Assembly: GCA_004801635.1 (NCBI GenBank)
Contig: SSTG01000005.1
Coordinates: 1-41,683, forward strand
DNA length: 41,683 nt
Direction of reading: 5' to 3'
Source of the DNA: Muribaculum caecicola
GTDB lineage: Bacteria > Bacteroidota > Bacteroidia > Bacteroidales > Muribaculaceae
Positions 6,567 through 15,246 of this stretch are shown in pieces. Below the pieces are notes generated by a model. It searched no databases and had not been told where the DNA came from. It saw only the letters and a program-made list of their open reading frames with translations. The position numbers and the translations under genes were made by a program. The number at the start of each line of letters is the position of its first letter. Position 1 is the first letter of the stretch.

Positions 6567-7789
6567 TGAGTAGAAGAGTAGTTATCACAGGTATGGGCAT
6601 CTGGTCCTGTATCGGCAAGAATAAGGAAGAAGTAAAAGAATCGCTTTACAATGGCAAATCCGGTGTCGGATTGGAAAAGGAACGCCTTGAATACGGTTAC
6701 CGTTCCGGTCTGACGGGTATTGTAGAGAGACCAAAACTCAAGGGAGTTATTGATCGTCGTCTTCGTGTAGGTCTTTCCGAAGAGGCTGAATATGCCTATA
6801 TGGCAGCACGAGAAGCCTTTGAAGAAGCTAATGTTTCCGATGAATACCTCAAAGAGAATGAGGTTGGTATCATCTTCGGCAATGACTCTTCGGCAAAACC
6901 GGTTATCGAGGCTGCTAACATCATGGCAGAAAAGCATGACTCCGCACTTCTTGGCTCTGGTCTGATATTCCAGTCGATGAATTCAACTGTGAATATGAAT
7001 CTCAGTACGATATTCCATCTGAAGGGAGTAAACTTCACTATCAGTTCCGCATGTGCGAGTGGTTCCCATTCAATCGGCATAGCATATATGCTCATCAAGC
7101 AAGGTCTTCAGGATATGATTATTGCCGGCGGTGCGCAAGAAACGAACTATTATTCAATGGCGACATTTGATGCTTTAAGTGCTTTTTCTATTCGTATGGA
7201 TGAGCCAACAAAAGCGTCTCGCCCATTTGATAAAGACCGCGATGGACTGATACCGAGTGGAGGAGCTGCCGCTCTTGTATTGGAAGACTATGATCACGCT
7301 GTGGCTCGCGGTGCAAATATACTCGCCGAGGTAGTGGGATATGGCTTTTCCTCAAATGGAGGTGGCATATCTCAGCCAAGCGATGATGGTTCAATAAAAG
7401 CCATGACCCGTGCGATGGAAGATGCCGGCATTACCGCTGATGAGATTGACTACATCAATGCTCATGCTACATCAACCCCACAAGGTGACGACTATGAGGC
7501 GATAGCTCTCGATCGACTGTTCAACGGCAAGAAAGCACTCATCAGCTCTACTAAGTCAATGACTGGTCATGAATGCTGGATGGCTGGTGCCAGTGAAGCT
7601 GTGTATAGCATCATAATGATGCAAAATAGCTTTGTTGCTCCTAACATAAATCTCAACGAACCAAGTGAAAAAGCCAATAATCTCAATATAGCTAGAAAAA
7701 CTATCGATATGCCATTGGATATTATCCTATCCAACTCATTTGGATTCGGAGGCACTAATAGTGCTTTGATAATCAAAAAAGTAAAATAG
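6566..7789 (+). CDS. Beta-ketoacyl-ACP synthase (FabF-like), complete triad
   Basis: This 407-residue KS has the full Cys-His-His triad: C163 in SSACASGSH, H300 in INAHATSTP and H335 in KSMTGHE. The glycine-rich end FGFGGTNSALII is typical. It should catalyse decarboxylative condensation of malonyl-ACP with the growing polyene. It is one of three KS genes here with an intact triad, and sequence alone does not say which corresponds to ApeO or ApeR of characterised systems. It is followed by a 24-bp gap and a secreted-protein gene. Confidence 0.9.
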   Translation: MSRRVVITGMGIWSCIGKNKEEVKESLYNGKSGVGLEKERLEYGYRSGLTGIVERPKLKGVIDRRLRVGLSEEAEYAYMAAREAFEEANVSDEYLKENEVGIIFGNDSSAKPVIEAANIMAEKHDSALLGSGLIFQSMNSTVNMNLSTIFHLKGVNFTISSACASGSHSIGIAYMLIKQGLQDMIIAGGAQETNYYSMATFDALSAFSIRMDEPTKASRPFDKDRDGLIPSGGAAALVLEDYDHAVARGANILAEVVGYGFSSNGGGISQPSDDGSIKAMTRAMEDAGITADEIDYINAHATSTPQGDDYEAIALDRLFNGKKALISSTKSMTGHECWMAGASEAVYSIIMMQNSFVAPNINLNEPSEKANNLNIARKTIDMPLDIILSNSFGFGGTNSALIIKKVK

Positions 7790-7813
7790 CACAATTCAAT
7801 AAATTTCAGAACA

Positions 7814-8338
7814 ATGAAAAAGTATTTACTTACAATGCTTCTTGTGCTCGTAGGGTGCATGACAGCAATGGCCGGTTCCGACATCAAGGTGACCGAAGGG
7901 AATAAAAAATTCCTAAAGACAGCGGAAGGCAATGCTGTACTTGTCTTTGATTGGGATGGAGCCACCTTCGATAACAAGGAACCCCTGACTGCTAAGTTCA
8001 GCAATCTGGAAGAACTCAAACAAGTAGCATGGAACGGTTTTTCGGAAACGTTCAACGAGAAATGTAAAAAAGTCAAGGTCGTAGCAGATGATGCAAATGC
8101 AAAGTATAAATTTGCTATGAAAGTAACCAACATGGATCAGTATTTCAAAGTGATGGGATTTGTCCCTGGAAATGCGACCAAAGTTTGGGGTACTATGACC
8201 GTGACAGACCTTTCAACCGGAGAAGTTCTTGCAGTAATTGAAGTTACCGAAGTCAATGGTGGAGCCAACCCCTCACCAGATGGTAGCTTTAGCGACTGCT
8301 TCGAGGAACTCGCTAAGCAGGTGGCAAAACTTAAATAA
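7814..8338 (+). CDS. Secreted protein with similarity to the 3763 product
   Basis: This 174-residue protein begins with a signal peptide (MKKYLLTMLLVLVGCMTAMAG). A Cys lies in the hydrophobic stretch, but the following MTAMAG suits ordinary signal peptidase cleavage better than a lipobox. The mature part is beta-rich, with KVWGTMTVTDLSTGEVLAVIEV and a C-terminal helix FSDCFEELAKQVAKLK. It shares this layout with the operon's first gene product. I cannot assign a function; periplasmic handling of the pigment is a guess from context. Confidence 0.7.
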   Translation: MKKYLLTMLLVLVGCMTAMAGSDIKVTEGNKKFLKTAEGNAVLVFDWDGATFDNKEPLTAKFSNLEELKQVAWNGFSETFNEKCKKVKVVADDANAKYKFAMKVTNMDQYFKVMGFVPGNATKVWGTMTVTDLSTGEVLAVIEVTEVNGGANPSPDGSFSDCFEELAKQVAKLK

Positions 8339-8348
8339 TTTATTAAAA

Positions 8349-8377
8349 GCTCTCGTCCGGATTTTTCGGGCGAGAGC
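8349..8377 (+). promoter_or_regulatory. Stem-loop between two polyene operon genes
   Basis: GCTCTCGTCCG (8349-8359) pairs with CGGGCGAGAGC (8367-8377) with one G-U pair and a T-rich loop. No T-run follows, so full termination is unlikely. It may stabilise transcripts or tune expression of downstream genes. Confidence 0.5.
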
Positions 8378-8393
8378 CTATAACCCATTATAT

Positions 8394-8936
8394 ATGGTGA
8401 AACTCAAACCTCGGTATATATTAGGATTGCTGGTTGCAATCTATATGTGCGTTCCTTTGTCATCAATGGCAGAGGATAATAATGACAGCCGGGTACACTT
8501 AAAAGTGCTTGGCGGTTTGTCGTATTCTACTCTGTCTGGAGAAGACGGCATTTTTGGACCTACCGCCGGAGGAAGATTTGACATTCGTGTTTCCTCTCAA
8601 CCCGTTTATGTAGGTGCCGGGATTGAGTATATGAACAAAGGATTTCACCATAACTCCAATCATTCTTTCGTAGTTCCCTTCCTCGGTAGTTATCATCTTC
8701 AATTCGGTGAACAGATAACTATTGAACCATTTGCCGGAACTACAATCAGCTACGGCTTTAATTGGAAAAATTGGGATTGCGGACTACGTTTGGGATGCAA
8801 TCTCAGAGCAAAGCGTTGGGATTTCACAGTCGGATATGACTTGGGCTTCCGCCATTATACATTTAACTATGCCGAGGGTAGAAATCAATCGCTCTTTATC
8901 AATGTGGGATATAATTTCAACCTTGACATCAACTAA
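8394..8936 (+). CDS. Small outer-membrane beta-barrel-like protein
   Basis: I chose ATG 8394 because it gives a signal peptide (MVKLKPRYILGLLVAIYMCVPLSSMA); the open frame extends upstream across the stem-loop and the previous gene without reason. The 180-residue product has alternating amphipathic strands rich in Gly, Tyr and Phe. It ends in a strand with aromatic residues (SLFINVGYNFNLDIN), as in OmpW/PorT-like barrels of Bacteroidota. It may help the pigment or a glycolipid pass or sit in the outer membrane. The family is not certain. Confidence 0.65.
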   Translation: MVKLKPRYILGLLVAIYMCVPLSSMAEDNNDSRVHLKVLGGLSYSTLSGEDGIFGPTAGGRFDIRVSSQPVYVGAGIEYMNKGFHHNSNHSFVVPFLGSYHLQFGEQITIEPFAGTTISYGFNWKNWDCGLRLGCNLRAKRWDFTVGYDLGFRHYTFNYAEGRNQSLFINVGYNFNLDIN

Positions 8937-8949
8937 TACATAATAAGCG

Positions 8950-10047
8950 ATGAATCTATTCCCGGAATTAAAAAAGAAATATACGAAGGAAACGCTGAAT
9001 GCTCGTGAGGCTCAACGTCTCGCCGAGTTTATTGCCTTCGGACCTGTAATATTCCAGACTGCCCGTATAATGCTAAAACTGGGCATAATGGATATACTAC
9101 GCGATAGCGACAATGGCCTCACCATTGATGAAGTTGCAGAAAAAGCCAATATATCAAAGTATGCGGCCAAGTGCCTTCTTGAAGCTGCACTTTGTATTGG
9201 TATCGTGCTGGTGAATACTAAAACTGATAAATTTACCATATCGAAAACCGGATGGTTCCTTATAAATGACCCTGCGACAAGAGTAAATATCAATTTCAAC
9301 CATGATGTCAACTATCTTGGGTGGTTTAACCTTGAAGAGTCGCTTCTGGAGGGTAAACCTGTCGGGCTAAAGACTCTTGGCGATTGGCCTACAGTTTACG
9401 AAGGCTTATCATCTTTGCCCAAGCATATTCAAGACAGTTGGTTTGGCTTTGATCATTTCTATTCAGACAATTCGTTTGATCAGGCGTTGGAAATTGTCTT
9501 CAGCAACAAGCCAAAGACACTGCTGGATGTTGGAGGCAATACGGGGCGATGGGCATTACGTTGTGTCGGATATGACAAAGATGTCAATGTGACGATACTT
9601 GACCTGCCTCAGCAGATTGGCATGATGAAAGAAAACATCAAAGGCCATGAAGGAGCTGAACGCATCGATGGACTCGGAGTCAACCTGCTTGACGAATCCA
9701 CAGAGATGCCCGCTGAACGTAAGTTTGAAGCAATATGGATGAGTCAGTTCCTTGACTGTTTCAGTGAGGATCAGATTATAAGTATCCTTCGTCGTGCAGC
9801 CAAGGTGATGAATAAGGACTCTCGACTTTATATAATGGAGACGCTTTGGGACAGACAACGGTTTGAACCGGCAGCGCTCTGTCTTACCTTGACAAGTCTC
9901 TATTTTACCGCTATTGCAAATGGCAACAGCAAGATGTATCACTCCGAGGATATGGAGCGACTTATTAAAGAAGCAGGATTGGAGATTGAAACAATTCATG
10001 ACTACCTCGGACAGGGTCACAGCATAATGGTTTGTAAACTCAAATAA
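8950..10047 (+). CDS. SAM-dependent methyltransferase
   Basis: This 365-residue protein has an N-terminal winged-helix dimerisation region (about 15-110, with TIDEVAEKANISKYAAKCLLE) and a class I methyltransferase domain. The SAM loop is LLDVGGNTGRW near residue 197 and the acidic strand-2 end is ILDLPQQ. The overall plan resembles bacterial O-methyltransferases acting on aromatic polyketides. Known APEs often carry ring methyl or methoxy groups, so ring methylation is a reasonable role, but O- versus C-methylation cannot be told. It lies 13 bp after the barrel gene and 27 bp before the first ACP. Confidence 0.82.
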   Translation: MNLFPELKKKYTKETLNAREAQRLAEFIAFGPVIFQTARIMLKLGIMDILRDSDNGLTIDEVAEKANISKYAAKCLLEAALCIGIVLVNTKTDKFTISKTGWFLINDPATRVNINFNHDVNYLGWFNLEESLLEGKPVGLKTLGDWPTVYEGLSSLPKHIQDSWFGFDHFYSDNSFDQALEIVFSNKPKTLLDVGGNTGRWALRCVGYDKDVNVTILDLPQQIGMMKENIKGHEGAERIDGLGVNLLDESTEMPAERKFEAIWMSQFLDCFSEDQIISILRRAAKVMNKDSRLYIMETLWDRQRFEPAALCLTLTSLYFTAIANGNSKMYHSEDMERLIKEAGLEIETIHDYLGQGHSIMVCKLK

Positions 10048-10074
10048 CAGTAGAAAAATCAATATTATCACAAA

Positions 10075-10323
10075 ATGGAACGTAAAGAAATCGAAAGCAA
10101 GGTACGCGACTTCCTTATCGAGGATTTGGAGGTCGATGAAGAAAAGATCGTCCCCGAAGCTCGTCTCAAAGATGATGTAGGTATTGATAGCCTCGACTTC
10201 GTTGACATTGTTGTCATCGTAGAGAAGAACTTCGGATTCAAAATCAAACCCGAGGAAATGGCCGGAGTCGTTACCCTCAACGACTTCTACAACTATATCG
10301 AGACAAAGGTTAACTCGAAATAA
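10075..10323 (+). CDS. Acyl carrier protein 1
   Basis: An 82-residue acidic four-helix ACP with the phosphopantetheine attachment Ser at about residue 39 in GIDSLDFVDIV. It carries the starter or growing polyene chain. A second, distinct ACP lies at 13769, matching the two-ACP arrangement (ApeE/ApeF) of characterised APE clusters. The Ser needs a phosphopantetheinyl transferase, which is not encoded here. Confidence 0.93.
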   Translation: MERKEIESKVRDFLIEDLEVDEEKIVPEARLKDDVGIDSLDFVDIVVIVEKNFGFKIKPEEMAGVVTLNDFYNYIETKVNSK

Positions 10324-10338
10324 GAAGGAGACATTGTT

Positions 10339-11232
10339 GTGAGCGAACTTAAACACGATAATTGGGTCGGAACGACCTATGGCAACGGGTGGATGCACAA
10401 ATGGCTTATCAGATTCCTGAAAGTTATAAATATGCGTCTGCTATATCTGTTTGCCTTCGTGTTTATAGTTCCTCCTACGATGATTGTCAACAGCAAGGCG
10501 AGAAAAGTGATTTACCGTTTTTACCGAAAGCGATTCGGTTATGGACGGTTTAAGTCCTGCTGGATGACCTACAAGAATCATTGCGCTTTTTCGCAGGTTG
10601 TTATTGATAAATTTGCCATGTATGCCGGTAAAAAGTTTAAGATAGCGATTGATGGTTATGACCAGTTCTTGTTATTGTCAGAACAGATTTCCGGCTTTGT
10701 TCAGCTTAGTTCTCACATAGGGAACTATGAGATTGCAGGCTATTCTCTCGTTGCCAAGACGAAAAGATTTAATGCACTTGTTTTCGGCGGTGAGAAAGAG
10801 AGTGTGATGGCAAATCGAAGTAGGATGTTCAAGGATAACAACATTCGCATGATTCCGATGATGGCGGATATGTCTCATCTGTTTGTGATTGATCAAGCGT
10901 TGTCCGACGGAGAAATTTTAAGTATGCCGGCTGATCGGGTATTCGGCTCCCAGAAGTCATTTTCAATAGATTTCCTGGGCGCAAAAGCCAAATTCCCGCA
11001 GGGACCGTTTTTGCTTGCAGCAATGAGAAATGTTCCTATGCTGTTTGTATCAGTAATGAAAACGGCTGCTACAAAATATTATATTTCGGTTCGTAGGATT
11101 GAATGTAAGGTCACTGGCTCCACTCGCATTAAAGCTGAAAATTTGGCAGGCCAATATGTAAGCTTGCTTGAAGAGACAGTGAGAAAACATCCTGCACAAT
11201 GGTATAACTATTTTGATTTTTGGGCTAACTAA
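10339..11232 (+). CDS. LpxL/HtrB-like lysophospholipid acyltransferase
   Basis: The start is GTG 10339, supported by a strong AAGGAG ribosome-binding site (10324-10329), unusual in this phylum. The 297-residue protein has a membrane segment near 31-50 and the acyltransferase motif H-x4-E at H126-E131 (SHIGNYE), with ADRVFGS and FPQGPFLLA further on. This is the lipid A late-acyltransferase fold. In APE clusters such enzymes are thought to pass the finished aryl-polyenoyl chain from ACP to a lipid carrier. It overlaps the next start (TAATG). Confidence 0.82.
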   Translation: MSELKHDNWVGTTYGNGWMHKWLIRFLKVINMRLLYLFAFVFIVPPTMIVNSKARKVIYRFYRKRFGYGRFKSCWMTYKNHCAFSQVVIDKFAMYAGKKFKIAIDGYDQFLLLSEQISGFVQLSSHIGNYEIAGYSLVAKTKRFNALVFGGEKESVMANRSRMFKDNNIRMIPMMADMSHLFVIDQALSDGEILSMPADRVFGSQKSFSIDFLGAKAKFPQGPFLLAAMRNVPMLFVSVMKTAATKYYISVRRIECKVTGSTRIKAENLAGQYVSLLEETVRKHPAQWYNYFDFWAN

Positions 11233-11675
11233 TGGAATTTGAAAAAATTGACATACATGAATTGCTCCCCCAGCAGGAGCCATTTGTCATGGTAGGCAAG
11301 TTGTGCCACTTTGACATGGAAAAGACAAGCACAGTAACAGAGATAGTAAGTGATAATATCTTTGTTGAGAATGGAGTGTTCACACCCTCCGGTATCATAG
11401 AAAATATCGCTCAGACATGTGCGGCACGCATCGGGTATGTCAATAAGTATATTCTAAAGAAAGGAATACAGCTTGGATTCATCGGAGCTATACGAAATCT
11501 GAATCTATACAGATGTCCGAAAATTGGAGAAGTTGTTGAGACCTCAATCATAACCATAGAAGAAATCTTTGGGATGACATTAGTGACGGCTACTGTCAAA
11601 GTTGGTGATGAAGTCATTGCGGAATCTCAAATGAAAATCGCTTTAAGCGAGATGGAATCTCAAAGCAACCAGTGA
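11232..11675 (+). CDS. Hotdog dehydratase subunit with Glu but no His (ApeP-like)
   Basis: This 147-residue hotdog-fold protein aligns with FabZ from LLPQQEPFVMVG at residues 11-22. The conserved Glu is present at E57 (GIIENIAQT), but the catalytic His 14 residues earlier is replaced by Ile43, and the usual GHFPxxP is missing. It is therefore probably inactive alone. The complementary subunit at 17661 has the His and lacks the Glu. Together they should form a heteromeric 3-hydroxyacyl-ACP dehydratase, as with the ApeI:ApeP pair of characterised systems. Family is by motif; pairing is inferred. Confidence 0.8.
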   Translation: MEFEKIDIHELLPQQEPFVMVGKLCHFDMEKTSTVTEIVSDNIFVENGVFTPSGIIENIAQTCAARIGYVNKYILKKGIQLGFIGAIRNLNLYRCPKIGEVVETSIITIEEIFGMTLVTATVKVGDEVIAESQMKIALSEMESQSNQ

Positions 11676-11676
11676 T

Positions 11677-12099
11677 ATGAAAAAGATACTGTCAGCAAAA
11701 AAACAATTTGAGATTCGGTTTAGCGAAGTTGACTCCATGAACATCGTATGGCATGGCTCATATCCCCTATATTTTGAGGATGCACGAGAAGCCTTCGGGC
11801 AGAAATACGGACTGGGGTATATGACTATTTTTTCAAATGGCTATTACGCTCCGCTGGTAGAACTATCATTTAAGTACAAGAAACCTCTTGTATATGAAAT
11901 GAAACCATCTATCATCATAACCTATGTCCCGACAGAATCTGCCAAAATTGTATTTGACTACGAAATAGTAGATGAACGTGACGGTTCTACACTTGCTACA
12001 GGACGTTCAGTACAAGTATTTATGGATCGTGAGTACCAACTGGTATGGGAGAACCCTGAGTTTTATCAAAAATGGAAAGAAAAATGGGAGGTATTATGA
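11677..12099 (+). CDS. 4HBT-type thioesterase
   Basis: This 140-residue hotdog protein has the 4-hydroxybenzoyl-CoA thioesterase signature FSEVDSMNIVWHGSYPLYFEDAR, with the likely catalytic Asp near residue 17. It could release finished polyenes or edit stalled acyl-ACPs, like ApeK. It begins 1 bp after the dehydratase stop and overlaps the next ketosynthase by 4 bp. Confidence 0.87.
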   Translation: MKKILSAKKQFEIRFSEVDSMNIVWHGSYPLYFEDAREAFGQKYGLGYMTIFSNGYYAPLVELSFKYKKPLVYEMKPSIIITYVPTESAKIVFDYEIVDERDGSTLATGRSVQVFMDREYQLVWENPEFYQKWKEKWEVL

Positions 12100-13232
12100 T
12101 TACAAAAATAGCTGACAATATTATATCTCCACTTGGCTATGACTCCAATGCCAATTTCAAAGCAGTTCTTTCCGGAGAAACGATGCTTTGTAAGCACGTT
12201 GATTCATTTGGACTGCCGGTACCTTTCTGTGGATCATTACTCAATCGAGATGAAATAATAAGTTTGGCAAATGCCGAAATAGCTTGTGCTGAAAACTATA
12301 CTTTCTTTGAAAAGTTATGTATTCTATCTGCGCAGAATGCGATAACTGATTGCAACCTATCTCCTCGGGAATCGAATGTTATATTTATCATTTCCACTAC
12401 GAAGGGGAATGTGGATTGTCTTGAAAACTCGTTGGAAGACACACGATGTATTCTTGCATCGTCAGCCAACAAGATAGCAAGATACTTTGGCAACAATAAT
12501 ACGCCTATTGTCGTTTCCAATGCCTGCATCTCAGGAGTCTGCGCACAGATAGCAGCCATAAGGGAACTGCTTAGCGGGAGGTATCGTTATGCCGTTGTTA
12601 TTGGGTGTGACGTGCTTTCTAAATTTATTATTTCCGGATTCCAATCATTCAAAGCATTAAGTCCTGAATGCTGTCAACCATACGACAAGAATCGTGTAGG
12701 TCTCAATCTTGGAGAAGCCGCCGGTACGATTATTTTGAAAGCCGGCAAACCATCCAATGAAGAGGATTGGCAATATGTAAGCAGTTCTATTCATAACGAT
12801 GCCAATCATATATCCGGCCCGTCACGCACTGGCGAGGGTTCATATCGCGTCCTTGCAGACATCTTAAAGGATGTTGACGCCAACGAAATAAGTTTCATAA
12901 ATGCTCATGGAACAGCCACTGCCTACAATGATGAAATGGAGTCGATCGCAATTCATCGAGCCGGGCTTGACGACGTTTGCGTCAATGGGCTTAAAGGGTA
13001 TTACGGCCACACGCTTGGAGCCGCAGGCATCATTGAAACAATTCTGTCGATGAAGGCTATTGATAATGGAGTCGTTTTAGCGACAAGAGGATTTGAATCT
13101 ACAGGGACTTCATACACATTAAATATCTCTAATCAAGTTAGAGAGACTTCCAAAACAGCTTTCATCAAGATATTGTCTGGCTTTGGCGGTTCCAATGCTG
13201 GCATCTCATATCGGAAAGGAGGTAAGGCATGA
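12096..13232 (+). CDS. Beta-ketoacyl synthase 2, triad present but divergent
   Basis: I chose ATG 12096 over ATG 12072. It overlaps the thioesterase stop as ATGA and has a strong GGGAGG about 6 bp upstream. The 378-residue protein keeps C144 (SNACISG), H271 (NAHGTAT) and H305 (YYGHTLG). It is shorter and more divergent than the other two complete KS proteins, with a reduced N-terminal part. It may be a specialised KS for initiation or later extension. A GGAGG motif near its 3' end precedes the next gene, which it overlaps by 4 bp. Confidence 0.85.
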   Translation: MITKIADNIISPLGYDSNANFKAVLSGETMLCKHVDSFGLPVPFCGSLLNRDEIISLANAEIACAENYTFFEKLCILSAQNAITDCNLSPRESNVIFIISTTKGNVDCLENSLEDTRCILASSANKIARYFGNNNTPIVVSNACISGVCAQIAAIRELLSGRYRYAVVIGCDVLSKFIISGFQSFKALSPECCQPYDKNRVGLNLGEAAGTIILKAGKPSNEEDWQYVSSSIHNDANHISGPSRTGEGSYRVLADILKDVDANEISFINAHGTATAYNDEMESIAIHRAGLDDVCVNGLKGYYGHTLGAAGIIETILSMKAIDNGVVLATRGFESTGTSYTLNISNQVRETSKTAFIKILSGFGGSNAGISYRKGGKA

Positions 13233-13756
13233 AGACTATAGCTGAAATCTCGATAACACCGAACCGCACAATCTTAAACGGCGATACAATATCTACCGCC
13301 AATATAGCAGGTCTGTATAGAGAATTTGTTGGTGACTACCCTAAATTCTTCAAAATGGATTCTCTATGTAAGTTGGGCTTTATTGGCTCAGAACTTCTTC
13401 TGAAAGGCATAAATGCTGAAGAGAAAGAAAACGCGGCAATAATTCTGTTCAACCGAAATGGGTCTCTTATCACAGACCGAAATTATCAGAAAACAATAAC
13501 TGATGACAATTATTTTCCGAGTCCGGCACTGTTTGTTTACACTCTTGCCAACATCGTAACTGGAGAAATAGCCATCAGAAATAAGATATATGGTGAGTCG
13601 TCATTTTATGTCCTTAATAACCAAGATATGGACTTGATGAATGATATCATCAATAACACATATCTGACATCATCACCTACCTTTATCCTTACGGGCTGGG
13701 TAGATTTTGATGATGAGCATAACTATGAAGCAAAACTGAAATTAGTAACAAAATAA
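13229..13756 (+). CDS. Truncated ketosynthase-like protein without catalytic Cys
   Basis: The 175-residue product resembles the N-terminal half of ketosynthase-like proteins of the Ketoacyl-synt_2 type: FFKMDSLCKLGFIGSELLL, then AAIILFNRNGSL, then SPALFVYTLANIVTGEIAIRN. The place where the nucleophile should be reads GESSFYVLNN, with no Cys. The C-terminal KS half with its two His residues is absent. It probably acts as a structural partner or chain-length-factor-like subunit, not an enzyme. The similarity is by eye and weaker than for the neighbours. It starts with an overlap on the previous KS and is preceded by a clear AAAGGAGG. Confidence 0.55.
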   Translation: MKTIAEISITPNRTILNGDTISTANIAGLYREFVGDYPKFFKMDSLCKLGFIGSELLLKGINAEEKENAAIILFNRNGSLITDRNYQKTITDDNYFPSPALFVYTLANIVTGEIAIRNKIYGESSFYVLNNQDMDLMNDIINNTYLTSSPTFILTGWVDFDDEHNYEAKLKLVTK

Positions 13757-13768
13757 AATTACAACATA

Positions 13769-14026
13769 ATGGACAACTTGATTTTACAGCTGAAAAATCA
13801 GATCATCGAGGTTCTGAACCTTGAAGACATGACACCTGAAGACATCGACGCAGAAGCTCCTCTCTTTGGAGATGGTCTTGGTCTCGACTCCATTGATGCA
13901 CTTGAACTCATAGTTCTCCTTGAACGTGAGTACGGCATCAAACTCTCGAACCCCGCTGAGGGCAAGCAGATTTTCAAATCTATTGCCTCTATTGCAGACT
14001 ACGTAAGCAAGAACCGCAAGAAATAA
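13769..14026 (+). CDS. Acyl carrier protein 2
   Basis: An 85-residue acidic ACP with the attachment Ser at residue 41 in GLGLDSIDALELIVLLE. It differs clearly from ACP 1 in sequence. By analogy with ApeE/ApeF, the two may carry different intermediates, for instance the aryl starter and the elongating chain. It lies 12 bp after the KS-like gene and 2 bp before the next KS. Confidence 0.93.
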   Translation: MDNLILQLKNQIIEVLNLEDMTPEDIDAEAPLFGDGLGLDSIDALELIVLLEREYGIKLSNPAEGKQIFKSIASIADYVSKNRKK

Positions 14027-14028
14027 GT

Positions 14029-15246
14029 ATGGAAGACAAGGTATTCGTGACGGGAGCCGGAATAATTTCGGCTTTAGGCGTTGGCTCAGAAGCCACACTG
14101 CAATCGCTATTGAGTGGTGGAAGTGGAATTGGCAGGATTACTCATCTTGAAACAGAACATGATGAATTTCCTGTCGGTGAGGTCGCTTTGTCAAATGCTG
14201 AAATGTCACGAATGCTGAATGTCGGCTATCCGATTGATAGTCTTCGGACTGTTTTGATGGGAATAATTGCCGCAAAAGAAGCTGTTGCCTCGTCTAAACT
14301 TTTACCACGTGAATTAAGAACGGCAGCTTTTATTAGTGGTACAACGGTCGGAGGAATGGATAAAACCGAACGCCATTTCAAGACTGTCTTCGACTCCAAT
14401 ACAGAAACCGAAGACAGTTATGAGCTAAAGTATAACGATTGTGGTTATTCCACAGAACTCATAGCTGACAGTGTCGGAAAGTTCAGTCTTGTCACAACTA
14501 CATCGACAGCATGTTCATCGGCTGCGAATGCCATCATATTGGGGGCGAATCTCATTAAATCAGGGATTGTTGATATTGCCATCGCAGGTGGATCGGAGGC
14601 ACTTACCAAGTTCCATCTAAACGGATTCAACACTCTGATGATTCTTGACAAAGACAATTGCAGACCCTTCGATAGAGACCGAACAGGTATCAATCTCGGA
14701 GAAGGGGCGGCATACATTGTCCTTGAGAGCGAAAAATCTGCCAAAGCGCGAGGTGCCGAGGTTTTAGGCATTCTTAGCGGATATGCCAATACTTGTGATG
14801 CGTTTCATCAGACAGCCTCTTCTGAAAACGGAGAGGGTGCGTATCTTGCAATGCGTAAGGCGATGGATATGGCACGTCTTAGCCCTCGGGATATTGATTA
14901 TATCAATGCCCACGGCACCGGAACTCCCAATAATGATGAGACAGAGCTTGCTGCAATGCAGCGTATTTGGGACTATGAGTTGCCGAAATTTTCATCAACA
15001 AAAGCATTTACCGGACATACTACAAGTGCGTCAGGTTCTATTGAAGCTGTAATCTGCCTGTTGGCATTAAGACATGGCTTCCTTCCTCAAAATCTTGGGT
15101 GGAAAAACCCCATTAAAGATGATGCCATCCCTGTGTTGGAAAAATGTAATACAGAAAATGTAGAAAACATCATAAACAACTCATTTGGTTTTGGTGGAAA
15201 TGATTCGACACTAATTTTTTCAAAATTTCATAAAGATAATGGCTAA
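14029..15246 (+). CDS. Beta-ketoacyl-ACP synthase 3 (FabF-like), complete triad
   Basis: This 405-residue KS has C162 in STACSSAAN, H295 in INAHGTGTP and H330 in FTGHTTSASG, with the C-terminal FGFGGNDSTLIF. It closely follows FabF length and layout. Its 3' end overlaps the next KS-like gene by 8 bp, the usual arrangement of a KS with its chain-length factor. I infer that these two form the main elongating heterodimer, as ApeO with ApeC. Confidence 0.9.
   Translation: MEDKVFVTGAGIISALGVGSEATLQSLLSGGSGIGRITHLETEHDEFPVGEVALSNAEMSRMLNVGYPIDSLRTVLMGIIAAKEAVASSKLLPRELRTAAFISGTTVGGMDKTERHFKTVFDSNTETEDSYELKYNDCGYSTELIADSVGKFSLVTTTSTACSSAANAIILGANLIKSGIVDIAIAGGSEALTKFHLNGFNTLMILDKDNCRPFDRDRTGINLGEGAAYIVLESEKSAKARGAEVLGILSGYANTCDAFHQTASSENGEGAYLAMRKAMDMARLSPRDIDYINAHGTGTPNNDETELAAMQRIWDYELPKFSSTKAFTGHTTSASGSIEAVICLLALRHGFLPQNLGWKNPIKDDAIPVLEKCNTENVENIINNSFGFGGNDSTLIFSKFHKDNG

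Noticed and set aside
7567..8133. 188-codon minus-strand ORF
   Set aside because: It lies antisense to the ketosynthase end and the secreted protein gene, both well supported; it is a shadow frame.
9556..10398. 280-codon minus-strand ORF
   Set aside because: It runs antisense through the methyltransferase and the first ACP, both certain.
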